A stretch of 10,558 nucleotides of DNA from Flemingiibacterium sp964430755. Lineage in GTDB: Bacteria; Bacillota; Clostridia; Oscillospirales; CAG-272. The notes under the pieces were generated by a model, which ran no database searches, was not told the origin of the DNA, and saw only the letters and a list, made by a program, of their open reading frames with translations. The DNA lies in assembly GCA_964430755.1 (NCBI GenBank), contig CAYSFT010000065.1, positions 1-10,558 on the forward strand, given 5' to 3'. How positions within the stretch are numbered: position 1 is the stretch's first letter; each line of letters opens with the position of its first letter. The translations under genes were made by a program, and so were the position numbers. Shown one piece after another: positions 1-7,349 of the stretch.

Positions 1-51
1 GAAGCGATAGCGTCATTAAAGTTTTTTGCCAGGCTTTTTTTCAAAAAAGCC
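1..51 (+). repeat. tail of long dispersed repeat (copy C)
   Basis: The first 28 bases nearly match 3164-3190, the tail of repeat copy A upstream of recA; both read GAAGCGATAGCGTCATTAAAG and then a T-run. Each is followed by a T-rich/A-rich hairpin: here GGCTTTTTT (32-40) and AAAAAAGCC (43-51), in copy A GCTTTTTT and AAAAAGC. The rest of this copy lies before the window. The same orientation just ahead of both gyrA and recA is visible directly; a function for it is not. Confidence 0.8.
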
Positions 52-110
52 GCGTAACTCCTATATGCAATATCCCCCATCCAAAACAAAAAAGACAAGG
101 ATAAAAAACA

Positions 111-2639
111 ATGGATAAAAAAGATAAACTCGAAAACATTGAATTTCCCGACCAAAAAATAATCGGTATTGAGATGGAGCAGGAGGTAAAGAGTTCCTTT
201 ATCGCTTACTCAATGAGCGTTATCATGTCGCGTGCGCTTCCCGATGTGCGCGACGGTTTGAAGCCCGTACACAGACGTATCCTTTACGCAATGTATGAGG
301 ATAATCTCACATACGATAAGGACTTCCGTAAGTCGGCGACGACCGTCGGTAACGTGCTCGGTCGATATCATCCGCACGGTGACACGGCTGTTTACGATAC
401 AATGGTACGTCTTGCACAGCCTTTCTCAATGAGATGTCCGCTCGTACAGGGTCAGGGTAACTTCGGTTCGATAGACGGCGACAAGGCGGCTGCTTACCGT
501 TACACCGAAGCGCGTCTTGCCAAGCTCGCAAACGAAATGATGAGTGACATTGAAAAAAATGTCGTCGATTTCGTTCCGAACTTTGATAACACCCGTGAAG
601 AGCCGAGTGTTCTTCCGTCAAGATTCCCGAACCTGCTCGTTAACGGTTCAATCGGTATCGCTGTCGGTATGGCGACCTACATTCCGCCGCATAATTTAGG
701 CGAGGTCATCGACGGTACACTTTACCTTATGGACAACCCCGACTGCGAGATAAAGGATATCATGCAGTTTATAAAGGGTCCCGACTTCCCGACAGCCGCG
801 ACTGTTTACGGCTCGAACGGTATCTATGAAGCGTACACAACCGGTAAGGGACACGTAATGGTTCGTGCAAAATGCGAGATCGACGAGGAAAACCACAAGA
901 TCATCGTCACCGAGCTTCCTTATCAGGTCAATAAAAAGGCGCTCGTTGAGGCAATTGCAGACCTTGTTCGTGATAAGCGTATCGAGGGCATAACAAACGT
1001 CGTTGACCTCTCCGACCGTCGCCGTGACGTTCACATAGAAATTCCGTACCGCCGCGATGCTAACGGTCAGGTTATCCTCAATCAGCTTTATAAATACAGT
1101 CAGCTTCAGGATACGTGTGCGTTCAATATGCTCGCGCTGGTTGACAATGTTCCGAAGATCCTCAACTTAAAACAGATACTTAAACATTACCTCGCTCATC
1201 AGGAGGAGGTTATCACTCGCCGTGTACGTTTCGATCTCGATAAGGCACGCCGTGAAGCTCACATTTACGAGGGCTACAAGATAGCGATTGATAACATTGA
1301 GGAGGTTATCAAGGTAATCCGCGGATCGGCTTCCGTCAGCGATGCAAAGGTGCAGTTAATGGAACGCTTCGGTCTTACCGAAATCCAGGCGCAGGCTATC
1401 GTTGAAATGACGCTCGGACGTCTTTCCGGTATGGAGCGTCAGAAGATTGAGGAGCGACTCATGAAGCTCTATGAAACCATTGCAGAGCTTGAGGGTATCC
1501 TTGCCGACGAAAACAAGGTTAAGGACATTATTCGCACGGAAATGCTCGAGATCAAGGAAAAGTTTGCAGACGAGAGAAAGACCGAGCTTGTTGAAGCAGA
1601 GGACGATATCGTTTACGAAGACCTCATCGAGCGTCACAACTGTGTTATCACGATGACAAACGATGGTTACATCAAGCGTCAGCCGGCATCAACCTATACC
1701 GCACAAAGACGCGGCGGCAAGGGTATCATCGGTATGACCACCAAGGAGGATGACGCAATCGCGGACGTTCTCATTGCACACAGCCATGCGCTTGTTATGA
1801 TGTTCACGAACACCGGTAAGGTTCATACGCGCAAGACCTATCAGATCCCCGAGGCAGGACGTACTGCAAAGGGCTCGAATATCGTTAATATACTCGAGCT
1901 TGCCGAGGGAGAAAAGGTTACAGCAATCATCACCGTGCCCGGCTTTGCCGCAGATGAGTACCTCTTTATGGTAACGAGAAACGGTGTTGTTAAAAAGACG
2001 CTCCTCTCCGAATTTGCATATCAGAGAAAGGGCGGTAAGATCGCAATTTCACTCGACGAGGGCGACGAGCTTTCGTTCGTTAAGCACACCAAGGGTAACG
2101 ACGGCGTTATCATTGCGACACACGGCGGTCTTTCGGCACGCTTCGAGGAGCAGGATGTACGTTCTATGGGACGTACCGCAAGAGGTGTTCGCGGAATCAG
2201 ACTTGCCGAGGGCGATTATGTTGTCGGATGTGCGCTTGTAGATAACGAGCGTGCACTTATAACGATCACAGAAAACGGCTTTGGTAAACGAGTACAGTTC
2301 TCCGAGTTTACCGCACACAACCGCGGTGTCAAGGGCGTTATGTGTCACGGCATTTCCGAAAAGACGGGTATGCTTGCAGGTATCGCCACCGTTGATGAAA
2401 ACGACGACATAATGCTCATCACAACCGAGGGTACGATCATCAGAACACCTGTTTCGGGTATACCGTTCTACCGAAGAAGTGCAGGCGGCGTAATCGTTAT
2501 GAGACTTAACGAGGGTGCGTCGATCGTCAACTTTGCAAATGTATCGGTTGACGAGGATGAGGCTGTCGAGCCGGATGCTGAAACTGAGGCAATAGACGTG
2601 GAAATTTCGGCTGAAGCACCGGAGATTGACGAAGAATAA
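111..2639 (+). CDS. gyrA: DNA gyrase subunit A
   Basis: GyrA is the DNA breakage-reunion subunit of the A2B2 gyrase, which introduces negative supercoils using ATP hydrolysed by GyrB. The 842-residue product has the usual family length. The N-terminal winged-helix/tower region starts near residue 35 (ALPDVRDGLKPVHRRILYAM). The quinolone region reads HPHGDTAVYD (88-97 approx.), with Thr92 where E. coli has Ser83 and Asp96 where it has Asp87. The catalytic tyrosine is Tyr131 in YRYTEARL. The GyrA box QRRGGKG (532-538) marks it as GyrA rather than ParC and opens the C-terminal DNA-wrapping beta-pinwheel. The C-terminus is acidic. An AAGGA at 97-101 lies nine bases before the ATG. I see no consensus promoter in the 110 bases upstream, so it may be co-transcribed with an upstream gene such as gyrB. 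No GC-rich terminator follows. Thr at the 83-equivalent is wild type in several Clostridia, so resistance should not be inferred. Confidence 0.98.
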   Translation: MDKKDKLENIEFPDQKIIGIEMEQEVKSSFIAYSMSVIMSRALPDVRDGLKPVHRRILYAMYEDNLTYDKDFRKSATTVGNVLGRYHPHGDTAVYDTMVRLAQPFSMRCPLVQGQGNFGSIDGDKAAAYRYTEARLAKLANEMMSDIEKNVVDFVPNFDNTREEPSVLPSRFPNLLVNGSIGIAVGMATYIPPHNLGEVIDGTLYLMDNPDCEIKDIMQFIKGPDFPTAATVYGSNGIYEAYTTGKGHVMVRAKCEIDEENHKIIVTELPYQVNKKALVEAIADLVRDKRIEGITNVVDLSDRRRDVHIEIPYRRDANGQVILNQLYKYSQLQDTCAFNMLALVDNVPKILNLKQILKHYLAHQEEVITRRVRFDLDKARREAHIYEGYKIAIDNIEEVIKVIRGSASVSDAKVQLMERFGLTEIQAQAIVEMTLGRLSGMERQKIEERLMKLYETIAELEGILADENKVKDIIRTEMLEIKEKFADERKTELVEAEDDIVYEDLIERHNCVITMTNDGYIKRQPASTYTAQRRGGKGIIGMTTKEDDAIADVLIAHSHALVMMFTNTGKVHTRKTYQIPEAGRTAKGSNIVNILELAEGEKVTAIITVPGFAADEYLFMVTRNGVVKKTLLSEFAYQRKGGKIAISLDEGDELSFVKHTKGNDGVIIATHGGLSARFEEQDVRSMGRTARGVRGIRLAEGDYVVGCALVDNERALITITENGFGKRVQFSEFTAHNRGVKGVMCHGISEKTGMLAGIATVDENDDIMLITTEGTIIRTPVSGIPFYRRSAGGVIVMRLNEGASIVNFANVSVDEDEAVEPDAETEAIDVEISAEAPEIDEE

Positions 2640-2673
2640 TTTTTGGTTTTTAAAAGAAATTTTTGAAAAACTA

Positions 2674-2702
2674 TTGCATTATATGTTTGTTTAGTGTATA
2701 AT
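2674..2702 (+). promoter_or_regulatory. sigma-A-type promoter, probable distal recA promoter
   Basis: TTGCAT (2674-2679) and TATAAT (2697-2702) are separated by exactly 17 bases, close to the vegetative consensus. It lies 35 bases past the gyrA stop and points toward recA, the next gene, whose start is about 550 bases away. Start of transcription would fall near 2709. No competing consensus promoter was found between here and recA. Assignment to recA is inference. Confidence 0.7.
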
Positions 2703-2712
2703 GAAGTAAATG

Positions 2713-2726
2713 CGAATATTTGTTCG
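2713..2726 (+). promoter_or_regulatory. candidate LexA (SOS) box
   Basis: CGAATATTTGTTCG matches the Gram-positive LexA/DinR core CGAAC-N4-GTTCG at every fixed position except one (T for C at the fifth base). It sits 10 bases past the -10 hexamer, over the expected transcription start, where a repressor would block initiation. The next gene downstream is recA, a classical LexA target. The left half-site is imperfect, so binding is inferred. Confidence 0.55.
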
Positions 2727-2772
2727 GGCGAGCGCAAATTTGATTTGCATCTCCCCGCGAGTGGGATTTTTC

Positions 2773-3210
2773 GAAAGAGGGAGTTCGAAGTTTACCGCTT
2801 CGAATTTCGCGTAAGTTCGAAGGGGACGACAACCAATGCTGGCGCAATGGTTTTCTTCCCCCTCGAGCTCCCCCTCTTTCCTTTGCCTGCGCTCGATTCG
2901 CGCTCAACTCCGCCTAACGGCTCCGGATTCGCTTTGTTAGCCGTGACCGCTTGTACGCCGCCAGCTTCGTCGGCGGCTCAGAAGCACCTTTTTTCGTTTC
3001 GCTGCGCTATTCTAAATTTTGCTTAGTGAACGCCAAAGATGTGATGAGAGAGGCGGTTATTGCAATACGGTGCTTGGGATACCGAACGGAGGCGGAGGAG
3101 CCGAAGTGAGGAGGGTTCCCAACTACCGAGAGCGTTTTCGGAGGGTTTATGCAAAGCCTCTGTGAAGCGATAGCGTCATTAAAGTTTTTGCGGAGCTTTT
3201 TTCAAAAAGC
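2773..3210 (+). repeat. long structured dispersed repeat (copy A), upstream of recA
   Basis: This fills most of the gyrA-recA gap and has no convincing gene. It is collinear with 10189-10558 (copy B), and its tail is shared with 1-51 (copy C). The best-conserved block is 2892-2949, with 56 of 58 bases identical to 10271-10328. A second block, 3025-3120, is also nearly identical to copy B. It is full of inverted repeats: GAAAGAGGG (2773-2781) with CCCTCTTTC (2872-2880); TTCGAAG (2784-2790) with CTTCGAA (2798-2804); AACCA (2831-2835) with TGGTT (2848-2852); GCCGCC (2957-2962) with GGCGGC (2972-2977); and a terminal GCTTTTT/AAAAAGC hairpin (3195-3210). If recA is transcribed from 2674-2702, the whole repeat is in its 5-prime leader. 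I do not recognise a named family. Confidence 0.85.
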
Positions 3211-3259
3211 GACCGTTCCCCCCTATACACAAAAAACCACACGAAAGGAAACCACTATA

Positions 3260-4393
3260 ATGAAAGCAAAGACAAAAAGCAAGCCGGTGCCGCAGCAGAT
3301 AACCGATAAAGCGGAAAGAAAAAAGGCGATAGAAAACGCGATCGGTCAGATCGAAAAGGACTTCGGTAAAGGCACGATCATGCGTATGGGTGACGCTCCC
3401 GAGATGGAGGTCAGCGCGATTTCAACGGGCTCGCTGACGCTTGACCTTGCACTTGGAATCGGCGGTATACCGCGCGGAAGAATCATCGAAATATACGGTC
3501 CCGAATCCTCGGGTAAAACCACAGTTGCGCTCCATGTCGTTGCCGAAACGCAGAAAATGGGCGGCGAAGCGGCGTATATTGACGTTGAAAACGCGCTCGA
3601 TCCCGTTTACGCAAAGGCGCTGGGCGTTGACATTGATAACCTGCTTGTTTCACAGCCGTCGAGCGGTAACCAGGCTCTCGATATCGCCGAAGCACTTATC
3701 CGTTCGGGCGCGATTGACGTTGTCGTTGTTGACTCGGTTGCGGCTCTCGTAACCCAAGAGGAAATTGACGGCGATATGTCCGATTCACACGTCGGACGTC
3801 AGGCAAGACTTATGTCACAGGCACTCAAAAAGCTCTCGGGTGCGGCGGCGAAGTCTAACTGTGCGCTCATCTTTATAAACCAGCTCCGTGAGAAGATCGG
3901 TATCTCTTACGGTAATCCCGAGGTTACATCCGGCGGACGTGCGCTCAGATTCTATGCGTCTGTCCGTATTGATATCCGCAAATCCGATCCACTCAAGGAC
4001 GGCAGCGAGGTTTACGGTAACCATGTGAAATGTAAGGTTGTCAAGAATAAAGTCGCGCCGCCATTTAAGGTTGCCGAGTTTGATATCATTTACGGCAAGG
4101 GTATTTCTAAAGCAAACGAAATTATCGACCTTGCAATCGAATTTGACTTTATTCACAAGAGCGGCTCGTGGTTCTCTTATAACGGACAGCGCATCGCGCA
4201 GGGTAAAGATAACGCGAGAAAGTTCATCGAGTCCGATGAGGCTATCATGAACGATCTTATCGAAAAGATCATGTCTAAAAAGGACGTCATCGAGGCGCGT
4301 ATGAACGGCGACTTCACAGACGATGACGCAGAGGAGACCATATCGGATGACGATCCGCTGAACATTTCGATTCTCGAATCGGATGACGATTAA
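3260..4393 (+). CDS. recA: recombinase RecA
   Basis: RecA forms ATP-dependent filaments on single-stranded DNA, drives homologous pairing and strand exchange, and stimulates LexA self-cleavage in the SOS response. From this start the product has 377 residues, slightly above the usual 350. Visible are Walker A GPESSGKT (80-87), the catalytic Glu110 in DVENALDP (the common form is AEHALDP, so Asn replaces His here), Walker B VVVVDSVAAL (154-163), the L2/DNA-binding stretch NQLREKIG to TSGGRALRFYASVR (207-236), and a strongly acidic tail (DDD repeats after 354), typical of RecA. The ATG at 3260 is preferred over an in-frame ATG at 3149 because GAAAGGAAA lies just before it (3242-3250) and the extra 37 residues fall in the dispersed repeat. 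The stop overlaps the recX start by one base (TAATG), implying translational coupling. Confidence 0.98.
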   Translation: MKAKTKSKPVPQQITDKAERKKAIENAIGQIEKDFGKGTIMRMGDAPEMEVSAISTGSLTLDLALGIGGIPRGRIIEIYGPESSGKTTVALHVVAETQKMGGEAAYIDVENALDPVYAKALGVDIDNLLVSQPSSGNQALDIAEALIRSGAIDVVVVDSVAALVTQEEIDGDMSDSHVGRQARLMSQALKKLSGAAAKSNCALIFINQLREKIGISYGNPEVTSGGRALRFYASVRIDIRKSDPLKDGSEVYGNHVKCKVVKNKVAPPFKVAEFDIIYGKGISKANEIIDLAIEFDFIHKSGSWFSYNGQRIAQGKDNARKFIESDEAIMNDLIEKIMSKKDVIEARMNGDFTDDDAEETISDDDPLNISILESDDD

Positions 4394-5061
4394 TGGAGAT
4401 ATCCATTGAAATAATCTCATGTGAGTCTCGCCGCAGCGGTTCGGAGCGGTTTTTGACGCTTAAAATAACAAGCGGCGATAACTATGAAAAACGTAAACTT
4501 GCTGTTGGTTCAAAAATGCTTGCCGAGGCAGGTATCACTGACACGGAAAATCTGCCGTTTACCGTCACACGCGAGCAGTTTGACACGCTTGAATATATGG
4601 CGGAGCTTTGGGAAGCGGTGAAAAAGGGACTTGATATCCTATCCTTTGCCGACAACACCAAGGCAATGCTTATAAAAAAGCTGCGTGAGCGTTCGTTTGA
4701 TAAGTATATTGCCGAGGATGCCGCAGAGTATCTCAGTCGGTACGGTTACATAAACGAAGCAGGAATGCTCGAGCGGCTTGTTGACAGGCTTGCGAACGTC
4801 AAGCTTTACGGCAGAGGTCGCATAAAAACGGAGATTTTCAAAAAAGGTATATCGCGAGAGGTAATTGACGAGAATCTGGACTCGCTTTTTGACGAGGTGG
4901 ATTTTGGGGAAAATCTCAAAAAGCTGCTTCTTAAAAAATGTGACATTGATTCACTCTCCGACCGGAAATACCGTGAGAGCGTGTATGCGGCGATGTACCG
5001 ATACGGTTACAGTGTGTCAGATGTGCGTGATGCAATAAACGAGATGTTAAATGATAAGTAA
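4393..5061 (+). CDS. recX: regulatory protein RecX
   Basis: RecX binds RecA filaments and modulates, usually limits, their growth and activity. The 222-residue product is helical and carries the RecX three-helix repeats. The clearest is residues 93-156 approx., with AEDAAEYLSRYGYINE followed by LANVKLYGRGRIKTEIFKKGIS, the latter corresponding to the family's K-x-x-G-x-x-R-I-x-x-E-L-x-x-K-G-I pattern. A shorter repeat follows (NLKKLLLKKCDIDSLSDRKYRESVYAAMYRYGYSVSDVRDAI). The N-terminal 60 residues are beta-rich, as in Firmicute RecX. The start codon sits inside TAATG with the recA stop and has only a weak Shine-Dalgarno sequence, so it is probably translated by coupling. Its stop codon lies within the left AAGTAAC of a repeat element that follows immediately. 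Confidence 0.93.
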   Translation: MEISIEIISCESRRSGSERFLTLKITSGDNYEKRKLAVGSKMLAEAGITDTENLPFTVTREQFDTLEYMAELWEAVKKGLDILSFADNTKAMLIKKLRERSFDKYIAEDAAEYLSRYGYINEAGMLERLVDRLANVKLYGRGRIKTEIFKKGISREVIDENLDSLFDEVDFGENLKKLLLKKCDIDSLSDRKYRESVYAAMYRYGYSVSDVRDAINEMLNDK

Positions 5062-5065
5062 CCAT

Positions 5066-5117
5066 AAGGCTCTCCCTTTGGGAGAGCTGTCAGAGCAGTA
5101 TGCTCTGACTGAGAGGG
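5066..5117 (+). repeat. palindromic unit U1 (two hairpins)
   Basis: Hairpin 1 is GCTCTCCC (5069-5076), loop TTT, GGGAGAGC (5080-5087). Hairpin 2 is GTCAGAGCA (5089-5097), loop GTA, TGCTCTGAC (5101-5109), a perfect nine-base stem. The unit ends in TGAGAGGG. It lies right after the recX stop, so its first hairpin could act in 3-prime end formation, although no U-run follows. Confidence 0.85.
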
Positions 5118-5156
5118 TAACTCCGAATGAGGCTTGATCAAGCTATGTGAAAACTG

Positions 5157-5207
5157 CCCTCTCCGTCACACCTTACGGTGCGCCACCTCTCCCAAGGGGA
5201 GAGGCTA
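5157..5207 (-). repeat. palindromic unit U2 (two hairpins)
   Basis: Read on the minus strand, hairpin 1 is CCTCTCCC, loop CTT, GGGAGAGG (5186-5204 region). Hairpin 2 is built on CACC/GGTG (5169-5180) with imperfect flanking pairs, and the end is GGAGAGGG (5157-5164). It has the same plan as U1 in the opposite orientation. Confidence 0.8.
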
Positions 5208-5260
5208 AAGTAACTTGCATTGCGAATCATATACTAAAGCACATAGCTAAAACCAAAAGC

Positions 5261-5282
5261 GGGGCGTCGAGGACGTCGCCCC
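5261..5282. repeat. GC-rich inverted repeat upstream of rimO
   Basis: GGGGCG (5261-5266) and CGCCCC (5277-5282) form a six-base stem around a 10-base loop, in an otherwise AT-rich 130-base stretch before rimO. No T-run follows, so a terminator is not supported. It may be another short dispersed repeat. I see no consensus promoter in 5208-5337. Confidence 0.45.
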
Positions 5283-5337
5283 TACAAGGGAATGGCGAAC
5301 CCGAAAACCAAGATATAAACAAAAAGGAACAAACCAA

Positions 5338-6672
5338 ATGAACAAAAAAACCAAAGTGGGCTTTGTTTCGCTCGGATGCCCGAAGAATCAGCTCGACACG
5401 GAGGTAATGCTCCATGAGCTTTACAGTGCCGGCTACGAAATCGTTTCCGAGGAGATCGAAGCGGATGTTATCGTCATAAACACCTGCGGCTTCATCGAAT
5501 CGGCAAAGCAGGAAGCGATTGATAACATCCTCGATATCGCCTGGCTCAAGGAAAATCGAGAGCTCAAGGCTATCATCGTTACGGGCTGTCTTGCCGAGCG
5601 TTACAGGGATGAAATATTTACGCAGCTGCCCGAGGTTGACGCTGTGCTCGGCGTTGGAAGCATACACAATATAGTTTCTGCCGTTGAAGCGGTGACAGAT
5701 GGTAAAAAATACTCGTCATATGAGGATAAAAACACAGTTAAGCTTGGCGGCGAGCGTATTATAACGACTCCCGAATATTACGCTTATCTGAAGGTTGCCG
5801 AGGGCTGTGACAATCGTTGCTCATACTGCGCGATACCGTCGATACGCGGCTCATTCCGCAGCCGTCCGATGGAGGATATCGTTGCCGAGGCAAAGACGCT
5901 TGAGGAAATCGGTGTCAAGGAGCTTGTCATCGTTGCGCAGGACACAACGCGCTACGGTCTCGATCTTTACGGCGAATACAAGCTTGCCGAGCTGCTTACG
6001 CGCATCACAAATGAAACGTCGATACCGTGGATTCGCGTGCTTTACTGTTATCCCGATAAGATCACGGACGAGCTTATAGAGGTCTTTGCGACGAACGAGC
6101 GTGTACTCAAATACATCGACCTGCCGATCCAGCACATTTCCGACAATATGCTTCGTGCAATGAACCGTCACGGCGACGGAAAGATGATACGCGAGGTCAT
6201 AAAGAAGCTTCGTGAGCGCGTACCGGGAATTGTCATCCGCACGACGGTTATCGTTGGTTTCCCGGGCGAGGGGGACGAGGACTTCACCGAGCTTTGTGAA
6301 TTTGCAAAAGAGGCGAGATTTGACCGACTCGGAGCGTTCACCTTCTCACGCGAGGAGGGTACGGCGGCTTACGATATGGAAGATCAGATCGACGAGCAGG
6401 TGAAGCAGGACAGATACGACATTATTATGCGCACGCAAGGCGAGATCACCGAGGAACAAAACGCCGCGATGATCGGACGGGTGGTTGAGGTGCTCACAGA
6501 GGCATACGATCCCGTCTCCGAGACGTATTACGGCAGAAGTGCCGCTGATGCACCCGAGATTGACGGAAAGGTATATTTTAATGCGCCAAAGGGAAGTGTT
6601 ACCGACGGCGAATTTGTAAAAGTAAAAATCACCGAGGCGGTCGATTATGACCTTGTCGGCGACAAGATTTAA
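5338..6672 (+). CDS. rimO: ribosomal protein S12 methylthiotransferase RimO
   Basis: RimO is a radical-SAM enzyme that adds a methylthio group to the conserved aspartate of ribosomal protein S12 (Asp88 in E. coli numbering). The 444 residues have the usual length and order. The N-terminal UPF0004 domain binds one [4Fe-4S] cluster through Cys14 (SLGCPKNQLDTEVM), Cys50 (VINTCGFIESAKQEAID) and Cys84 (VTGCLAERY). The radical-SAM domain has the CxxxCxxC triad Cys157, Cys161, Cys164 (GCDNRCSYCAIPSIRG). A C-terminal TRAM-type region follows from about 375. The LGCPKN-DTE signature separates RimO from the tRNA enzyme MiaB. AAAGGAA at 5323-5329 is the ribosome binding site. pgsA begins 17 bases after the stop, so the two are probably one operon. 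Confidence 0.96.
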   Translation: MNKKTKVGFVSLGCPKNQLDTEVMLHELYSAGYEIVSEEIEADVIVINTCGFIESAKQEAIDNILDIAWLKENRELKAIIVTGCLAERYRDEIFTQLPEVDAVLGVGSIHNIVSAVEAVTDGKKYSSYEDKNTVKLGGERIITTPEYYAYLKVAEGCDNRCSYCAIPSIRGSFRSRPMEDIVAEAKTLEEIGVKELVIVAQDTTRYGLDLYGEYKLAELLTRITNETSIPWIRVLYCYPDKITDELIEVFATNERVLKYIDLPIQHISDNMLRAMNRHGDGKMIREVIKKLRERVPGIVIRTTVIVGFPGEGDEDFTELCEFAKEARFDRLGAFTFSREEGTAAYDMEDQIDEQVKQDRYDIIMRTQGEITEEQNAAMIGRVVEVLTEAYDPVSETYYGRSAADAPEIDGKVYFNAPKGSVTDGEFVKVKITEAVDYDLVGDKI

Positions 6673-6689
6673 TTTTGGAGGAAAAAATT

Positions 6690-7283
6690 ATGAATCTGCC
6701 AAATAAACTTTCAATTCTTCGCGTTATAATGGTACCGCTTTTTGTTCTTGTTATGGTGCTCCCGTTCCCGAAAGAAGCTCCGCTTGACACATGGGTTCGC
6801 ATCATTGCGGCGGCTGTTTTCATTCTGACCGCGCTTACCGATATGCTTGACGGAAAGATTGCGCGCCGTTTCAATCTTGTGACCGATTTTGGAAAATTTA
6901 TTGATCCGCTTGCGGACAAGTTCATGGTTTTCGGCGCGATGCTTGGTATACTTTACCGTTACGATTACATTCGCCCGATTTTCATATGGGCATCGCTTAT
7001 CGTAATTTTCCGCGAGCTTGCGATAACCTCGATGAGACTTATTGTTGTCAACAAATCGGGTACAGTCGTTGCGGCGGCATGGCTTGGCAAGGTTAAGACG
7101 GTTACGCAGGTTGTCTGCATTGTAACGATACTGCTTGAGCCGGTTATTATTCCCGCTGGCAACATCGTTCACGATTGGCATTTGCTTTCGTATCTGACTA
7201 TCATCGCGATGACCGTGATGACGCTCTGGTCGGGTATCGACTACATGAAGGCGTACTGGCCGCTGCTTGATCCGAATAAATAA
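6690..7283 (+). CDS. pgsA: CDP-diacylglycerol--glycerol-3-phosphate 3-phosphatidyltransferase
   Basis: PgsA makes phosphatidylglycerol phosphate from CDP-diacylglycerol and glycerol-3-phosphate at the cytoplasmic membrane, the committed step to phosphatidylglycerol and cardiolipin. The 197-residue product carries the complete CDP-alcohol phosphotransferase motif D-x2-DG-x2-AR-x8-G-x3-D-x3-D at Asp51, Asp54-Gly55, Ala58-Arg59, Gly68, Asp72 and Asp76. Several hydrophobic helices are visible (about 9-27, 36-50, 78-90, 95-110, 135-155 and 165-182). The N-terminal NLPNKLSILR is typical of PgsA. The ATG at 6690 is chosen over an in-frame TTG at 6675 because GGAGG (6677-6681) is ideally placed for it and would lie inside the longer reading frame. 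It follows rimO closely and ends before a strong terminator. Confidence 0.94.
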   Translation: MNLPNKLSILRVIMVPLFVLVMVLPFPKEAPLDTWVRIIAAAVFILTALTDMLDGKIARRFNLVTDFGKFIDPLADKFMVFGAMLGILYRYDYIRPIFIWASLIVIFRELAITSMRLIVVNKSGTVVAAAWLGKVKTVTQVVCIVTILLEPVIIPAGNIVHDWHLLSYLTIIAMTVMTLWSGIDYMKAYWPLLDPNK

Positions 7284-7291
7284 GAATACGC

Positions 7292-7332
7292 AAAAAAGCA
7301 CTTGCAGTTTATCATGACCGCAAGTGTTTTTT
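7292..7332. terminator. bidirectional intrinsic terminator
   Basis: CACTTGC (7299-7305) pairs with GCAAGTG (7320-7326). A six-A run precedes the stem (7292-7297) and a six-T run follows it (7327-7332), so it can terminate pgsA on plus and the small regulator gene (ending at 7350) on minus. Confidence 0.85.
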
Positions 7333-7349
7333 ATATTGTGGATGCAGAA

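Larger units (their letters stand above)
5063..5207. mobile_element. MITE-like inverted pair of palindromic units after recX
   Basis: Two palindromic units face each other (U1 at 5066-5117 on plus, U2 at 5157-5207 on minus) around a central palindrome GCTTGATCAAGC (5132-5143). The whole element is bounded by the 7-base direct repeats AAGTAAC (5056-5062 and 5208-5214), which look like a target-site duplication; the left copy overlaps the recX stop. It encodes no protein, so movement would need a transposase in trans. Mobility is inference. Confidence 0.6.

Noticed and set aside
356..400. Quinolone-resistance mutation in gyrA (Thr at the Ser83 position)
   Set aside because: Threonine is the normal residue in several Clostridia, and the Asp87-equivalent is intact, so resistance is not supported.
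2640..2673. Terminator after gyrA
   Set aside because: The stretch is rich in T and A runs but has no GC-containing stem.
2694..3026. Open frame of 110 codons in repeat copy A, similar at RSTPP-GSGFALLAVT to a frame in copy B (10181-10399)
   Set aside because: The similarity follows from the repeat DNA itself. There is no ribosome binding site, the N-terminal parts do not match, and the frame runs through hairpin sequences. It is probably a spurious repeat-derived protein.
3149..3259. N-terminal extension of RecA by 37 residues
   Set aside because: It is encoded by the tail of the dispersed repeat and lacks a proper ribosome binding site. The ATG at 3260 has one and gives a normal RecA N-terminus.
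3815..4420. 201-codon minus-strand open frame opposite recA
   Set aside because: It lies wholly opposite recA, has no ribosome binding site or recognisable domain, and is explained by codon bias of the real gene.
6675..6689. TTG start for PgsA adding MEEKI
   Set aside because: The extra codons are the Shine-Dalgarno sequence GGAGG and its spacer for the ATG at 6690.
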